Assembly (NCBI GenBank): GCA_020632795.1
Contig: JACKEV010000014.1
Span: 1 to 64,000 of the forward strand
Reading direction: 5' to 3'
DNA length: 64,000 nucleotides
Origin: Alphaproteobacteria bacterium
GTDB taxonomy: Bacteria > Myxococcota_A > UBA796 > CAJQPC01
The notes below the pieces were generated by a model. It had not been told where the DNA came from. It did not search any database and saw only the letters and a program-made list of their open reading frames with translations. The position numbers were made by a program, and so were the translations under genes. This document shows positions 1 through 8,306 of this stretch, piece by piece; the stretch's first letter is position 1, and each line of letters opens with the position of its first letter.

Positions 1-1008
1 GCGCTGGCGGCCGGCCTGCTGGTGGCGCTGGACGGCGGGCTGAGGGACACCGCGCTCTCCGGCAGCGAGGGCTACCTGGCGGCGGTGTGGCTGGCGGCGG
101 TGCCCCTGTTCGCGGCACGCGCGGCCGCGCTGGCGCCGATCGCCTGGGCGTTCGCGGTGATGAACCACCCGCTGGCCCTGGCCGCGCTGCCCCTGGCGCT
201 GCTCGCTCCGCTCCGCCGCGCCTGGCCCGGCTGGGTCGTGGCGGCGGCGGCGCTGGCGCCGGGGGTGCCCCGCTGGCTGGAGGGCGCGGCGGCGCTGGCC
301 GGCGGGCACCCGGGGGCGGCGCTGGGGGCATGGCTGGACCAGGGGGGGCTTGGGGCCTGGGCGGTGCTGGCGGGCCCGCTGGTGGGCCTTTCCAGCCCCC
401 GGACCCGCAAGCTCGCGGCGGCGACGCTGCTCTCGGGTGCGCTGCTCGGGGCAGCCGGGGCCCGGCTGGGCTACCTGCGGGACCACCACCTGCGCCTGCT
501 GACCGCCCCGGCGGTGATGGGCTGGGCTGCCCTGCCCGGCGCCTGGCCGCTGGTGGTGCTGCCCCTGCTGCGGCTCCCGGAGGACCGCCGTCCCCCGCCG
601 GGCCACCCCTTCCTCCCCGGAACCGTCGGGCGGACGACCCGGATCAGCCACCAGCTCGCCGGGATCGAGGGCCCGCTGCTGGTCGACGGGGCCTGGCTGG
701 GCGGCACCCCGGCGGCGGAGCCCGGGGCGGTGATGCTGGACCTCGCGCTGCGCGGGCGGGATCTCCGCGACCTCGGTCCCGGCGGCACGACAGCGGTCAT
801 CCTCTCCTATGATCACGGTCAGCACGTCGTCGTGGAGACCTTCGCTGACGGGGACCGCTACGCGCTGGTCACACGGGACGTCGAGGCGCTGGCCGAGTCC
901 CTGTGCGGCCGGGCCCGGCTGGGGGGCGCCTGGGACGGGATGGCGGCGCTCAAGCCGGGGATCCGGCCGGAGGAGGTGGCGGGCTGGCGGGTGGCGTGCG
1001 GGGAGTGA
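1..1008 (+). CDS. Integral membrane protein, 5' end missing
   Basis: The frame is open from the first base of the window, so the N-terminus lies upstream. The visible 336 codons begin with several long Ala/Leu/Val/Trp-rich hydrophobic segments (roughly the first 200 residues), consistent with multiple membrane helices. A soluble tail of about 130 residues follows. The tail has no motif I recognise; its start (HPFLPGTVGRTTR) and end (GWRVACGE) suggest a cytoplasmic or periplasmic globular domain. The gene ends 19 bases before the DUF262 gene. No family is assigned; it could be a glycosyltransferase-like or other polytopic enzyme whose catalytic loops are upstream. Confidence 0.7.
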   Translation, partial: ALAAGLLVALDGGLRDTALSGSEGYLAAVWLAAVPLFAARAAALAPIAWAFAVMNHPLALAALPLALLAPLRRAWPGWVVAAAALAPGVPRWLEGAAALAGGHPGAALGAWLDQGGLGAWAVLAGPLVGLSSPRTRKLAAATLLSGALLGAAGARLGYLRDHHLRLLTAPAVMGWAALPGAWPLVVLPLLRLPEDRRPPPGHPFLPGTVGRTTRISHQLAGIEGPLLVDGAWLGGTPAAEPGAVMLDLALRGRDLRDLGPGGTTAVILSYDHGQHVVVETFADGDRYALVTRDVEALAESLCGRARLGGAWDGMAALKPGIRPEEVAGWRVACGE

Positions 1009-1027
1009 AGGCGCTAGGTTCCGGGCC

Positions 1028-2602
1028 ATGCAGCTCCCTGTCCTCCCGACCCGCCCCAAGGCCGAAACCCTCACCGTCAGCGACATCCTGGAGGCCGCAC
1101 TCGCGGGGCGCTTGCGGGTGCCCGACTTCCAGACGGGGCTGCGTTGGGGGGCGAAGAACGTCGAAGAGCTGTTCGACAGCATCGTCCGAGGCTTCCCCAT
1201 CGGCGGCCTGCTGTTGTGGGCGCGCGAGGGAGAGGCGAAGACCCTGACCTTCGGCCCGGTCCAGGTGGACGCGCCCGATGTGCCGGACGCCCGGTACATC
1301 GTCGACGGACAGCAGCGCATCACGGCGCTCGTCGGCGCGCTGCTCCACCCGGACGCCGAGCCGCTGGGCGGCACCTTCGCGCTGTGGGTGGATCTGGTGG
1401 GGACGCGGTTCGAGGTCTGTCGAGAGCGCCCGCCTCCATACTGGATCCCGGTCAACCTGCTGGGTGAACGACGCAAGCTCCAGCACTGGGCGCGCAACGC
1501 GGCACTGGGCCCGGACACCGAGGCGCTGGTGGATCGGGCCTTCGCGCTGGAGGAGGCGATCATCCGGTACGCGATGCCCGCCTACGTTGTGCGAGGGGCC
1601 GACCGTAGTGCGCTGCGGCTGATCTTCAGTCGGGTGAACTTTGCTGGAAAGCCCCTGGATCAGGCGCAGGTTTTTGAGGCGCTCTTCGGCGAGGCCAAGG
1701 AGGCGAAGCCGTTGCACGCCCTCGCGGCCTGGCTGGATGAACAGACCGGCTTCGGCGTACTGCCCACGGGATGGCTCCTCCGGTGCGTGAAGGCCGTCGA
1801 TGGCCTTTCTCCGCGAGACAACTTCTCCGAGCACCACAGGGCGGATGAGACGCTGCTCCGTGACACGCGCGAGGCCATGCGCCGAGCGATCACGTTCCTG
1901 CAGGCCGATGCGGGCTTCCCGCATGCCGCCGTTCTTCCCTACCGGTTCCCTCTGATCGTGCTGGCGCGTTTCTTCCACCTCCACCCCGAGCCGCACCCCC
2001 GTAGCCGCACACTCCTGACCCGGTGGGTGTGGCGAGGTGCGCTCAACGCCATCCACAGCGACAGCAGCAACGCCGCCGTGGCCGCGCATCAGGAGGATCT
2101 GGGCCAAGAAGAGCATGTATCGGTGCAGCGCCTCCTCCACCGGGTCCCCCGCGAGGCTCCGACGGCGGACCCGATGATCGCGTGGACCGGCCAGGCGATG
2201 GTCACGAGGATCTACGCGACCCTGATGCTCACCCTGGAGCCACTGGACCCCACAACCGAAGAGCCCTGGTCGCCCGCCGCGCTGTCCTCCATGCTCTCCG
2301 AGCGCTCTCTGGGCGATGTCTTCCGCCGCCCCTTGGACCCCAAGGCCAAGCCCATCGCGGCGCGCATCCTTCTGCCCGCAAGATACGTGGCCCATCAGCT
2401 GGTCAACGCCTCCGAGGAGGTGCTGACCAGCCTCGGCGTCGACCCCCTGGCCGCTGAAGCCCTCCGACGGGGAGACAGCGACGCCTTCATCACCCACCGC
2501 GCCGCGCACCTCCGCGCCCTGCTGGAGCGGCACGCCCGCCTGCGCGCCGCGCCGGGGGAGAACGATCGCCCGCCGATGGTCGTCATCCAGCAGGCGGGCT
2601 GA
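1028..2602 (+). CDS. DUF262 (GmrS/ParB-like N-terminal) domain protein
   Basis: A 524-residue protein. Residues about 32-39 (DFQTGLRW) and 93-99 (DGQQRIT) form the hallmark DUF262 motifs seen in the N-terminal domain of GmrSD-type modification-dependent nucleases and other phage-defence proteins, where they belong to a ParB-like nucleotide-binding fold. The C-terminal half is helical and shows no HNH motif (no DUF1524), so a nuclease activity is not visible. I chose the ATG at 1028 because DUF262 similarity starts there and the longer in-frame extension only shadows the upstream membrane gene. A TAGGTT box lies at 1015-1020. It is followed after 2 bases by a HipA-like gene, so the two are probably co-translated. 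Confidence 0.85.
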   Translation: MQLPVLPTRPKAETLTVSDILEAALAGRLRVPDFQTGLRWGAKNVEELFDSIVRGFPIGGLLLWAREGEAKTLTFGPVQVDAPDVPDARYIVDGQQRITALVGALLHPDAEPLGGTFALWVDLVGTRFEVCRERPPPYWIPVNLLGERRKLQHWARNAALGPDTEALVDRAFALEEAIIRYAMPAYVVRGADRSALRLIFSRVNFAGKPLDQAQVFEALFGEAKEAKPLHALAAWLDEQTGFGVLPTGWLLRCVKAVDGLSPRDNFSEHHRADETLLRDTREAMRRAITFLQADAGFPHAAVLPYRFPLIVLARFFHLHPEPHPRSRTLLTRWVWRGALNAIHSDSSNAAVAAHQEDLGQEEHVSVQRLLHRVPREAPTADPMIAWTGQAMVTRIYATLMLTLEPLDPTTEEPWSPAALSSMLSERSLGDVFRRPLDPKAKPIAARILLPARYVAHQLVNASEEVLTSLGVDPLAAEALRRGDSDAFITHRAAHLRALLERHARLRAAPGENDRPPMVVIQQAG

Positions 2603-2604
2603 GC

Positions 2605-3798
2605 GTGGACGCCGCCATCGTCTCGGTCCACGAGGTCCGCGTGGGCCGCCTGGACCGGCTGAGCGACGATGAGGACTTCGTCTTCACCTTCGATCCGGCC
2701 TGGCTGGCGGACCCGGATCGCCCCACCCTGGGCCAGCTCTTTGTCGACCGGATGCCCAAGCGGATCGAGACCTCGGGGCTCCCGTGCTGGTTCGACCACC
2801 TCCTCCCGCCCCCGCGGGGCCCCGCCCGTCGCCTGCTCCAGCGCTGGGCCGGTCTGGACGAGGAGGAGGACGACCTCTTTGCGCTGCTCGTCGCGATGGG
2901 CGCGGATCTGCCCGGCGCGGTCACCTTGGAGCCTGCAGAGCTGCGCCTGTTCGGGCCGGGCAGCTACGCCCGACGGATCCGCCGGGAGCCCGCGGCCCCG
3001 GAGTACGCCCTGCCCGGCGCCCAGAGCAAGATCTCTGCGCGAGACGGGCAAGGCGGCCTCGTGGTCGCCGCGCGTGGCGAGAAGGGCCATTACATCGCGA
3101 AGTTCGATGACCCCCGATACCCTGAGCTCCCCCGCCTGGAGTGGGCGACCACCGAGTGGGCGTCCCGGGCCGGCGTGAATGTCCACGACGCAGACCTCGT
3201 GAGCACCGCCGCCTTCGGCGCGCTGCCCGAGGGGCTCCACGTCGGGGACGGACAGGTCTTCCTGGCCACCCGCTTCGACCGGAGCCCGGAGGGGAGCGTG
3301 CACGCCGAGGACCTCGGGCAGCTCCTGGACATCCCCGCCGCCCGGCTCTACCACGCCAGCTACGAGGCGATCGGTGAGGCCCTCCGCTGGCTGTGTCCGG
3401 ATGACGTCCAGGAGTACGTCGAGCGCCTGGGCTTCATGCTGGTCTGCGGCAACGGCGACGCCCACCTCAAGAACTGGGGGGTGATCTACCCGGACCGTCG
3501 CACCCCCCGCCTGGGGCCGGCCTACGATCTCGTGGCCACGGTGGCGCGCGCTCCCCGGGACACCCTCGCGCTGAGCCTTGACGGCTCCAAGGCGTTCGAG
3601 TCCGTCTCCCGGTCGTCCTTCCGCAGCCTGGCGCGGGCGCTGGAGGCCGACGAAGCCCAGGTGGTCCACTGGATCCGGGCAGCCTGCGCGCGGGCGCAGG
3701 AGGTCTGGCGGAGCGGGGCAGGAGATCTCCCGCTCACCGCAGACGAGCGGGAGAGGATCGACGACCACATCCGCAGAGTCCCGCTGCTCGCCGAGTGA
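2605..3798 (+). CDS. HipA-like Ser/Thr kinase-fold protein
   Basis: A 397-residue protein with GTG start 2 bases after the DUF262 stop. The N-terminal 110 residues resemble the HipA coupling domain. The kinase core shows RFDRS near residue 223, GNGDAHLKNW near 282-291 (catalytic Asp and metal-binding Asn) and PAYDL near 306-310 (the metal-binding Asp), all diagnostic for HipA. The ALPGAQSK stretch near 135 corresponds to the Gly/Ser-rich loop of HipA proteins. HipA toxins phosphorylate aminoacyl-tRNA synthetases and normally sit downstream of a HipB HTH antitoxin; no HipB is encoded here, its place being taken by the DUF262 gene. It converges on an exported-protein gene, the stops being adjacent (3798/3799). 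Confidence 0.85.
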   Translation: MDAAIVSVHEVRVGRLDRLSDDEDFVFTFDPAWLADPDRPTLGQLFVDRMPKRIETSGLPCWFDHLLPPPRGPARRLLQRWAGLDEEEDDLFALLVAMGADLPGAVTLEPAELRLFGPGSYARRIRREPAAPEYALPGAQSKISARDGQGGLVVAARGEKGHYIAKFDDPRYPELPRLEWATTEWASRAGVNVHDADLVSTAAFGALPEGLHVGDGQVFLATRFDRSPEGSVHAEDLGQLLDIPAARLYHASYEAIGEALRWLCPDDVQEYVERLGFMLVCGNGDAHLKNWGVIYPDRRTPRLGPAYDLVATVARAPRDTLALSLDGSKAFESVSRSSFRSLARALEADEAQVVHWIRAACARAQEVWRSGAGDLPLTADERERIDDHIRRVPLLAE

Positions 3799-4500
3799 CT
3801 ACCCCCGCGACCGCCGCATCAGGAACCCCACCCCCAGCACCAGCGTCAGCCCCAGCAGCGCCCGCCGCGCGAGCTGCGCCCGGCGCCGGCCCTTCAGCAG
3901 CGCCTCGTACTCCTCCTGGGCGCCGCGCTCCAGCGCCTCGACGTCGGCCTCCTGCTGGCCCACCTCGGCCTCGGTCAGCGCGCGGTGGTCCACCGACAGG
4001 GCGACGACGCCCCGCTCGACGCCCTCGACGGTGACGATGACCTCGATCCGCGCCAGGTCGCTGGCCTTCGGGACCGAGGTGGGGCGCTGCAGGGGCAGGG
4101 CCGAGCGCGCCCACCCCAGCGCCTCGAAGTAGGCCGCCGGGCTCAGCTCACACAGCGCGCTGCAGTCGGCCGGGGGCTCGCAGCGCTCGGCGCAGCCCCG
4201 CCCCGGACCCTCCAGCAGGGCCGGCTGCGCGGCGGCGCGCTGCTCCTTGGGGATGGCGAAGAGCCAGGGCGGAGACGCCGCGTAGAACCGGCTGGTGATC
4301 CGACCGTCCTCGTCGGGCTCCAGCCACTCCACGCCGTCGAAGCTCGGGCCCTCGGGGTAGAGCAGGAAGCGCGACCCGCGGTGCGCGTCGAGCCCTTCGA
4401 AGACGACGACGCTCTCCACCGACCGCTCGCCGACCGGGATGACGTCGGCGTTCCCGGCGGACGAGAGCGCAGATGCGAGGGTGAGGGCGAGGCAGATCAT
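3799..4500 (-). CDS. Exported protein with C-terminal membrane anchor
   Basis: A 233-residue protein. It begins with a signal peptide (ICLALTLASALSSAGNA) and ends with one hydrophobic helix followed by basic residues (LLGLTLVLGVGFLMRRSRG), giving a periplasmic body held by a C-terminal anchor. A cluster of four cysteines near the middle (GCAERCEPPADCSALCE) suggests two disulfides. The region before the anchor (about residues 165-205) is charged and probably helical. No family is recognised. The ATG at 4500 is the only start that leaves a proper signal peptide; the frame remains open far upstream but that part lies opposite the ATPase gene. It is transcribed divergently from the ATPase gene, with 45 bases between the starts. 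Confidence 0.75.
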   Translation of the reverse strand: MICLALTLASALSSAGNADVIPVGERSVESVVVFEGLDAHRGSRFLLYPEGPSFDGVEWLEPDEDGRITSRFYAASPPWLFAIPKEQRAAAQPALLEGPGRGCAERCEPPADCSALCELSPAAYFEALGWARSALPLQRPTSVPKASDLARIEVIVTVEGVERGVVALSVDHRALTEAEVGQQEADVEALERGAQEEYEALLKGRRRAQLARRALLGLTLVLGVGFLMRRSRG

Positions 4501-4545
4501 GATCGCTCGGCACGTGGTGGTCGAGAGTCTACCCCCCGGTGTGCT

Positions 4546-6348
4546 ATGGGGGGAGCCCACGGAGTCGCCTTGCTCGTCCGCGTCAACCTCCCCGACAAGC
4601 TCGCCAAGGCGAACGGCCTCGCGCCCGCCGACCTGCGCGGGCTGGGGCCCGCCGTGGCGCTGATCGGCCCCCACGGGGGTGGAAAGTCCCGGTTCTTCGA
4701 CGCCCTGGCCGAGCTGTGGCGCCGCCGGGAGCGCGCCCGGGTCGAGCTGCCCGAGCTGCGCGATCGCCTGGAGCGCCAGGGGGACGAGGCCCCGGCGGTG
4801 CTCGGCGCCCGCATCGCCACCCTGCAGGCCGACCTCGACCGGCTGGAGCTGGTCCTCAACGCCACCACCCTGCACCGCCCCACGCCCCTGATCCGCCTGC
4901 GGGCCTCTGTGGCCCTGGAGCCCGCGCCCCTCGACCTGCCCATGCACGAGCGCTGGGCCCTGCTGGAGCGGGTGGCGGACGCCGACTTCGAGGCCGCCGC
5001 CCGGGCCCGCGCGGTGTTCCTGTGGGACCTCGCCCGGCGCGCCGGCCTCGCCCGCCAGGGGCAGACCGAGCGCGACGCCCAGGTCCTGGCCGAGCTGCGC
5101 GCCTTCGACGAGCTGTGCCGGACCCTGCTGGGCAAGCCCTTCCAGCTCCGCTCCCCCCGCCGCCCCGACGGGCCCGTGCGCCCCGGCCTGGCCGGCCGCC
5201 GCTACGAGGACGAGTGGCTGTCCGAGGCCGAGCGGGTGCTGCTGAGCTGGGCGGTGCTGCTCCACCGGCAGCGCGGGCGCCTGGAGGACGCCATCGTCCT
5301 GCTGGACGCGCCCGAGAACGGGCTCCACCCCTCCGCCGCCCGGACCCTCATCGACCAGCTCCGGGCCTTCAAGCCCGCCCAGCTCTGGGTGGCCACCCAC
5401 AGCCTGTCCGTGGTGGCCTCGCTGGGCGCGGACGCGGTCTGGGAGCTGCGGGAGGGCACCATCCAGCGGCCGGGCGTGGCCCTCTGGGAGCGGCTGCTCG
5501 ACCTCGACGGCGGTCCCCGCGCCCACCGGGACGTCGATCAGCTCCGCCGGGACGCCGACGCGCTGCGGCTGGCCTCCGCGATCGTGGGCATGCTCCGGGA
5601 CCCGGAGTCCTACCTGCTCGACCGCTTGGAGCAGCTCGTCTCCGCGCGGCGGGAGGCCGGCGCGCCTGTGCGGGTGCTCGACCTCGGGGTGTCCCGGGCG
5701 CCGCTGGCCCACGCTCTGCTGGACGCCCCGATCGCGGTGAAGTACCACGCCCTGCCCCTCCCGGAGACCGACCCCGAGGACCTCGCGATCGCCCGCGCCC
5801 GGGTCCGCACCCTCCGCGGGACCCTGGGTGAGCCCTGGTTCCCCGCCGCCTCGGCCGACGCGCCGGGCGAGGCCGACGTGGCCGTGCTGGCGGGGCTCAT
5901 CCGTCATGTGCCGCCCCAGCACTGGCTCGACCTGCTGCGGGCGGCGGCGCGCCAGCTCGCCCCCGGGGGCATCGTGCTGGTGGTCGAGCCCCCCAGCCGC
6001 GCGGGCGGGCGGGGGAGCGAGGACCTGGGGGCCTCGGGGCTGGCCGGCCACCTGCTGGACGACCTGCTGGCCGGGGACAGCTGGCTGCCGTCGTCCTCGA
6101 TGGACGCCCGGATCTTCGAGGCCACCGCCGAGCAGGTGGAGGCCCTCTCCAAGGAGGCCTGGGTGGAGATCCTGGAGGCCCACCGGGAGCGCTACGCCGA
6201 GGCGGTGTTCGCCGCGCCCGGGGCGCGCTCGGCCCTGCCCTGGGACCGGCGTCTGCGGCAGGAGGCCTTCAACCGGCGGTCCAGCGCCGCCTCCTTCGGC
6301 GCCCTGGTCGCCGCGCTGGCCAACCTCTCCGAGGCCGGCGAGGAGTGA
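4546..6348 (+). CDS. ABC/RecF-type ATPase fused to a methyltransferase-like domain
   Basis: A 600-residue protein. The N-terminal domain (about residues 1-300) is an AAA_15/AAA_21-type ATPase: Walker A GPHGGGKS at 41-48, a helical insertion, Walker B and D-loop VLLDAPENGLHPS near 249-261, and the H-loop ATHS near 283-286. Residues about 375-485 look like a Rossmann methyltransferase: VRVLDLGVSRAP (motif I-like), VAVLAGLIRHVPP and LAPGGIVLVVEPP (motif post-I/IV region of SAM-dependent methyltransferases). The Gly pattern of motif I is degenerate, so catalysis is uncertain. The ATG at 4546 is the first start after the divergent gene; TTG 4570 is an alternative. It heads a same-strand run leading to mutS2. 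Confidence 0.7.
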   Translation: MGGAHGVALLVRVNLPDKLAKANGLAPADLRGLGPAVALIGPHGGGKSRFFDALAELWRRRERARVELPELRDRLERQGDEAPAVLGARIATLQADLDRLELVLNATTLHRPTPLIRLRASVALEPAPLDLPMHERWALLERVADADFEAAARARAVFLWDLARRAGLARQGQTERDAQVLAELRAFDELCRTLLGKPFQLRSPRRPDGPVRPGLAGRRYEDEWLSEAERVLLSWAVLLHRQRGRLEDAIVLLDAPENGLHPSAARTLIDQLRAFKPAQLWVATHSLSVVASLGADAVWELREGTIQRPGVALWERLLDLDGGPRAHRDVDQLRRDADALRLASAIVGMLRDPESYLLDRLEQLVSARREAGAPVRVLDLGVSRAPLAHALLDAPIAVKYHALPLPETDPEDLAIARARVRTLRGTLGEPWFPAASADAPGEADVAVLAGLIRHVPPQHWLDLLRAAARQLAPGGIVLVVEPPSRAGGRGSEDLGASGLAGHLLDDLLAGDSWLPSSSMDARIFEATAEQVEALSKEAWVEILEAHRERYAEAVFAAPGARSALPWDRRLRQEAFNRRSSAASFGALVAALANLSEAGEE

Positions 6349-6366
6349 TAGGATCGATCGCACCCC

Positions 6367-6831
6367 GTGCGACGTCCCCTGGCCCTCGCTGCCCTCGCGC
6401 TCGCCGTCGGGCTCGGCGCGTTCCTGCTGCTGCGCGGTGAGCCCCGCAGCGAAGCCGACCAGGTGCGCGCGGCCATCGAGGACATCGCCGAGGGCGCCCG
6501 CGCCGCCGACATCGCGGCCACCGTCGCCCCGGTCTCCAGGGCCTACCAGGACGACGACGGGCTGACCCGCGACGGCATGAAGGGCTTCCTGTTCCGGGAG
6601 TTCCGCAGCCGGGGGCCCATCGGGGTGGCGCTGGGGCCGATCGCCGTGGACATCCAGGGGCAGCAGGCCACCGCCTCGTTCGAGGCCGCGCTGGTGGAGG
6701 GGGTCGAGCTGACCGCCCTGGACCTCAACCCCGACGACGGCGACGTCCTCCACTTCGACGTCAGCCTGCAGAAGGAGGACGACGGCGCGTGGCGGGTCGT
6801 CCACCACAGCCGCGACCGCGTGTTCCGGTGA
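6367..6831 (+). CDS. Membrane-anchored NTF2-like protein
   Basis: A 154-residue protein starting at GTG 6367, 13 bases after a TAGGAT box. It has an N-terminal hydrophobic anchor (LALAALALAVGLGAFLLL) and then a domain with the layout of SnoaL/DUF4440 NTF2-like folds: an opening helix (DQVRAAIEDIAEGARAAD) followed by beta strands ending in the typical WRVVHHSRD. Such domains bind small ligands or act as accessory modules; no catalytic residues can be named. It overlaps the Nudix gene by 4 bases (GTGA), so the two are translationally coupled. Confidence 0.6.
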   Translation: MRRPLALAALALAVGLGAFLLLRGEPRSEADQVRAAIEDIAEGARAADIAATVAPVSRAYQDDDGLTRDGMKGFLFREFRSRGPIGVALGPIAVDIQGQQATASFEAALVEGVELTALDLNPDDGDVLHFDVSLQKEDDGAWRVVHHSRDRVFR

Positions 6832-7466
6832 TCGACCCGGATCGCCTGCGGGCGGCCCTCGACGCCCACCCCTGGGTCGAGGTCCCCGCCCTGCCCGGCC
6901 GCACGAACCACCGCCGGGCGGGGGTGCTCGTGCCCCTGCAGCTCGAGCCGGAGCCCCGGCTGCTGCTGACCCTGCGCGCGGCGGGGCTGCGCCGACACGG
7001 GGGCGAGGTCAGCTTCCCCGGCGGCCGCCCCGAGCCCGGGGACGCCGACCTCGCCGCCACCGCGCTCCGGGAGGCCCGCGAGGAGCTGGGCATCACCGAC
7101 GCCCGGGTGCTGGGGCGGCTCTCCTCCATGCCCCTGTTCACCAGCGACTTCCGCATGGAGCCCTTCGTGGCCCTCGTCGGCCCCCAGCCGCTCACCCCCG
7201 ACCCCGGCGAGGTCGCCCGGGTGCTGCCCCTGACCCTGCAAGGGGCCCTCGCCGCCCCCGACATCGAAGGGATCCCCTACACCCTCGACGGGGTGGAGCA
7301 CCTCTCGCCCGTGTTCACCCTGGAGGGGCACGTCTGCTTCGGCGCCACCGCGCACACTTTGTACGAGGCGCTGGGGCTGCTCGCGGCGGTCGCCGGCCGC
7401 CCCCTGCCGCCCCTGCGGCGCAGCGCCCGGACCTGGGCGGCGCTGCTGGGGCCTCGGACCGGTTAG
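6828..7466 (+). CDS. Nudix hydrolase, CoA pyrophosphatase type
   Basis: A 212-residue protein. The Nudix box spans about residues 64-88, starting GGRPEPGD and ending REAREELGI, which supplies the Glu residues that bind the divalent metal. The preceding LTLRAAGLRRHGGEVSFPGG matches the NudL/CoA-pyrophosphatase subgroup (UPF0035 motif LLTxR...HxGxxxFPGG), enzymes that cleave coenzyme A or related dinucleotides. I chose the GTG at 6828, which overlaps the previous stop as GTGA; an earlier GTG would run inside the NTF2-like gene. It is followed after 9 bases by the alpha/beta hydrolase. Confidence 0.85.
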   Translation: MIDPDRLRAALDAHPWVEVPALPGRTNHRRAGVLVPLQLEPEPRLLLTLRAAGLRRHGGEVSFPGGRPEPGDADLAATALREAREELGITDARVLGRLSSMPLFTSDFRMEPFVALVGPQPLTPDPGEVARVLPLTLQGALAAPDIEGIPYTLDGVEHLSPVFTLEGHVCFGATAHTLYEALGLLAAVAGRPLPPLRRSARTWAALLGPRTG

Positions 7467-7475
7467 AGCACCCCC

Positions 7476-8297
7476 ATGCCGCACGCCTCGATCAACGGTC
7501 TGCGCCTCTGGTACGACGCCCACGGCGCCGGCCGCCGGGTGCTCCTCATCATGGGGCTGGCCGGTCGGGGCGCGGCCTGGGCCCCCCAGGTCGAGGGCCT
7601 GTACCTCGATCACCATGTTGTGCATTTCGACAACAGAGGCATCGGCCGCAGCGATCGCTTCGCCGGGTCCACCACCACCGTCCAGATGGCCCAGGACGCG
7701 CTGGGCCTGATGGATCACCTGGGCTGGGGGGACGCCCACGTCGTCGGGGTCTCGATGGGGGGCATGATCGCCCAGGAGCTGGCCCTTCGGCACCGCGATC
7801 GGGTGCGCAGCCTCGCGCTCATCGCCACCCACGCCGGCGGTCTGGGGGCGCTGATGACCCCCTGGCCGGGCATGCGGCTCTTCCTGCAGGCCAACCACCC
7901 CGACCCCGGGGCCCGGATCGACGCGCTGCGGCGGCTCCTCTATACCCGGCAGTACCTGCGCCAGATGGACGCCCAGGCCGTCGGGCTGCGCCTGATGGAG
8001 GACTTCGGCCGCCAGCCCGAGCCCGCCACCCTCGGCGCCCAGCTCGCGGCGGTGATGCGCCACGACACCCGCGACCGGCTCCACCAGCTCGGCGGGCTGC
8101 CCACGGTGGTCATCCGGCCCGAGCAGGACATCCTCATCGACCCCCGGCACTGCCTGCGGCTCCACCGGCTCATCCCGGGGGCCCGGCTGGTGAACGTGCC
8201 CGACGCCGGACACGGGGTGACCGACGAGCGCCGCGGGCTGGTGAACCACACCCTGCGGGAGCACTTCGCGCAGGCCGAGGGCGCCGCCGCGGGTTAG
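7476..8297 (+). CDS. Alpha/beta-fold hydrolase
   Basis: A 273-residue soluble protein of usual family length. The nucleophile elbow is GVSMGG with Ser93. The oxyanion region is MGLAGRGAAW, the catalytic Asp is in EQDILID, and the catalytic His is in DAGHGV near residue 247. The FDNRGIGRSD motif places it with the esterase/haloperoxidase-like group. The substrate is not predictable. It lies in the NTF2-Nudix-hydrolase-mutS2 run, with 9-base gaps on both sides. Confidence 0.85.
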   Translation: MPHASINGLRLWYDAHGAGRRVLLIMGLAGRGAAWAPQVEGLYLDHHVVHFDNRGIGRSDRFAGSTTTVQMAQDALGLMDHLGWGDAHVVGVSMGGMIAQELALRHRDRVRSLALIATHAGGLGALMTPWPGMRLFLQANHPDPGARIDALRRLLYTRQYLRQMDAQAVGLRLMEDFGRQPEPATLGAQLAAVMRHDTRDRLHQLGGLPTVVIRPEQDILIDPRHCLRLHRLIPGARLVNVPDAGHGVTDERRGLVNHTLREHFAQAEGAAAG

Positions 8298-8306
8298 CCC
8301 CCCATC

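Noticed and set aside
809..1027. A longer N-terminus for the DUF262 protein starting at 809
   Set aside because: The extension lies inside the upstream gene in another frame, has low-complexity Arg/Trp/Gly content, and DUF262 similarity begins only after 1028.
3799..6807. The exported protein as a 1002-residue product
   Set aside because: The upstream part of the frame is the antisense of the ATPase gene; a clean signal peptide begins at 4500.
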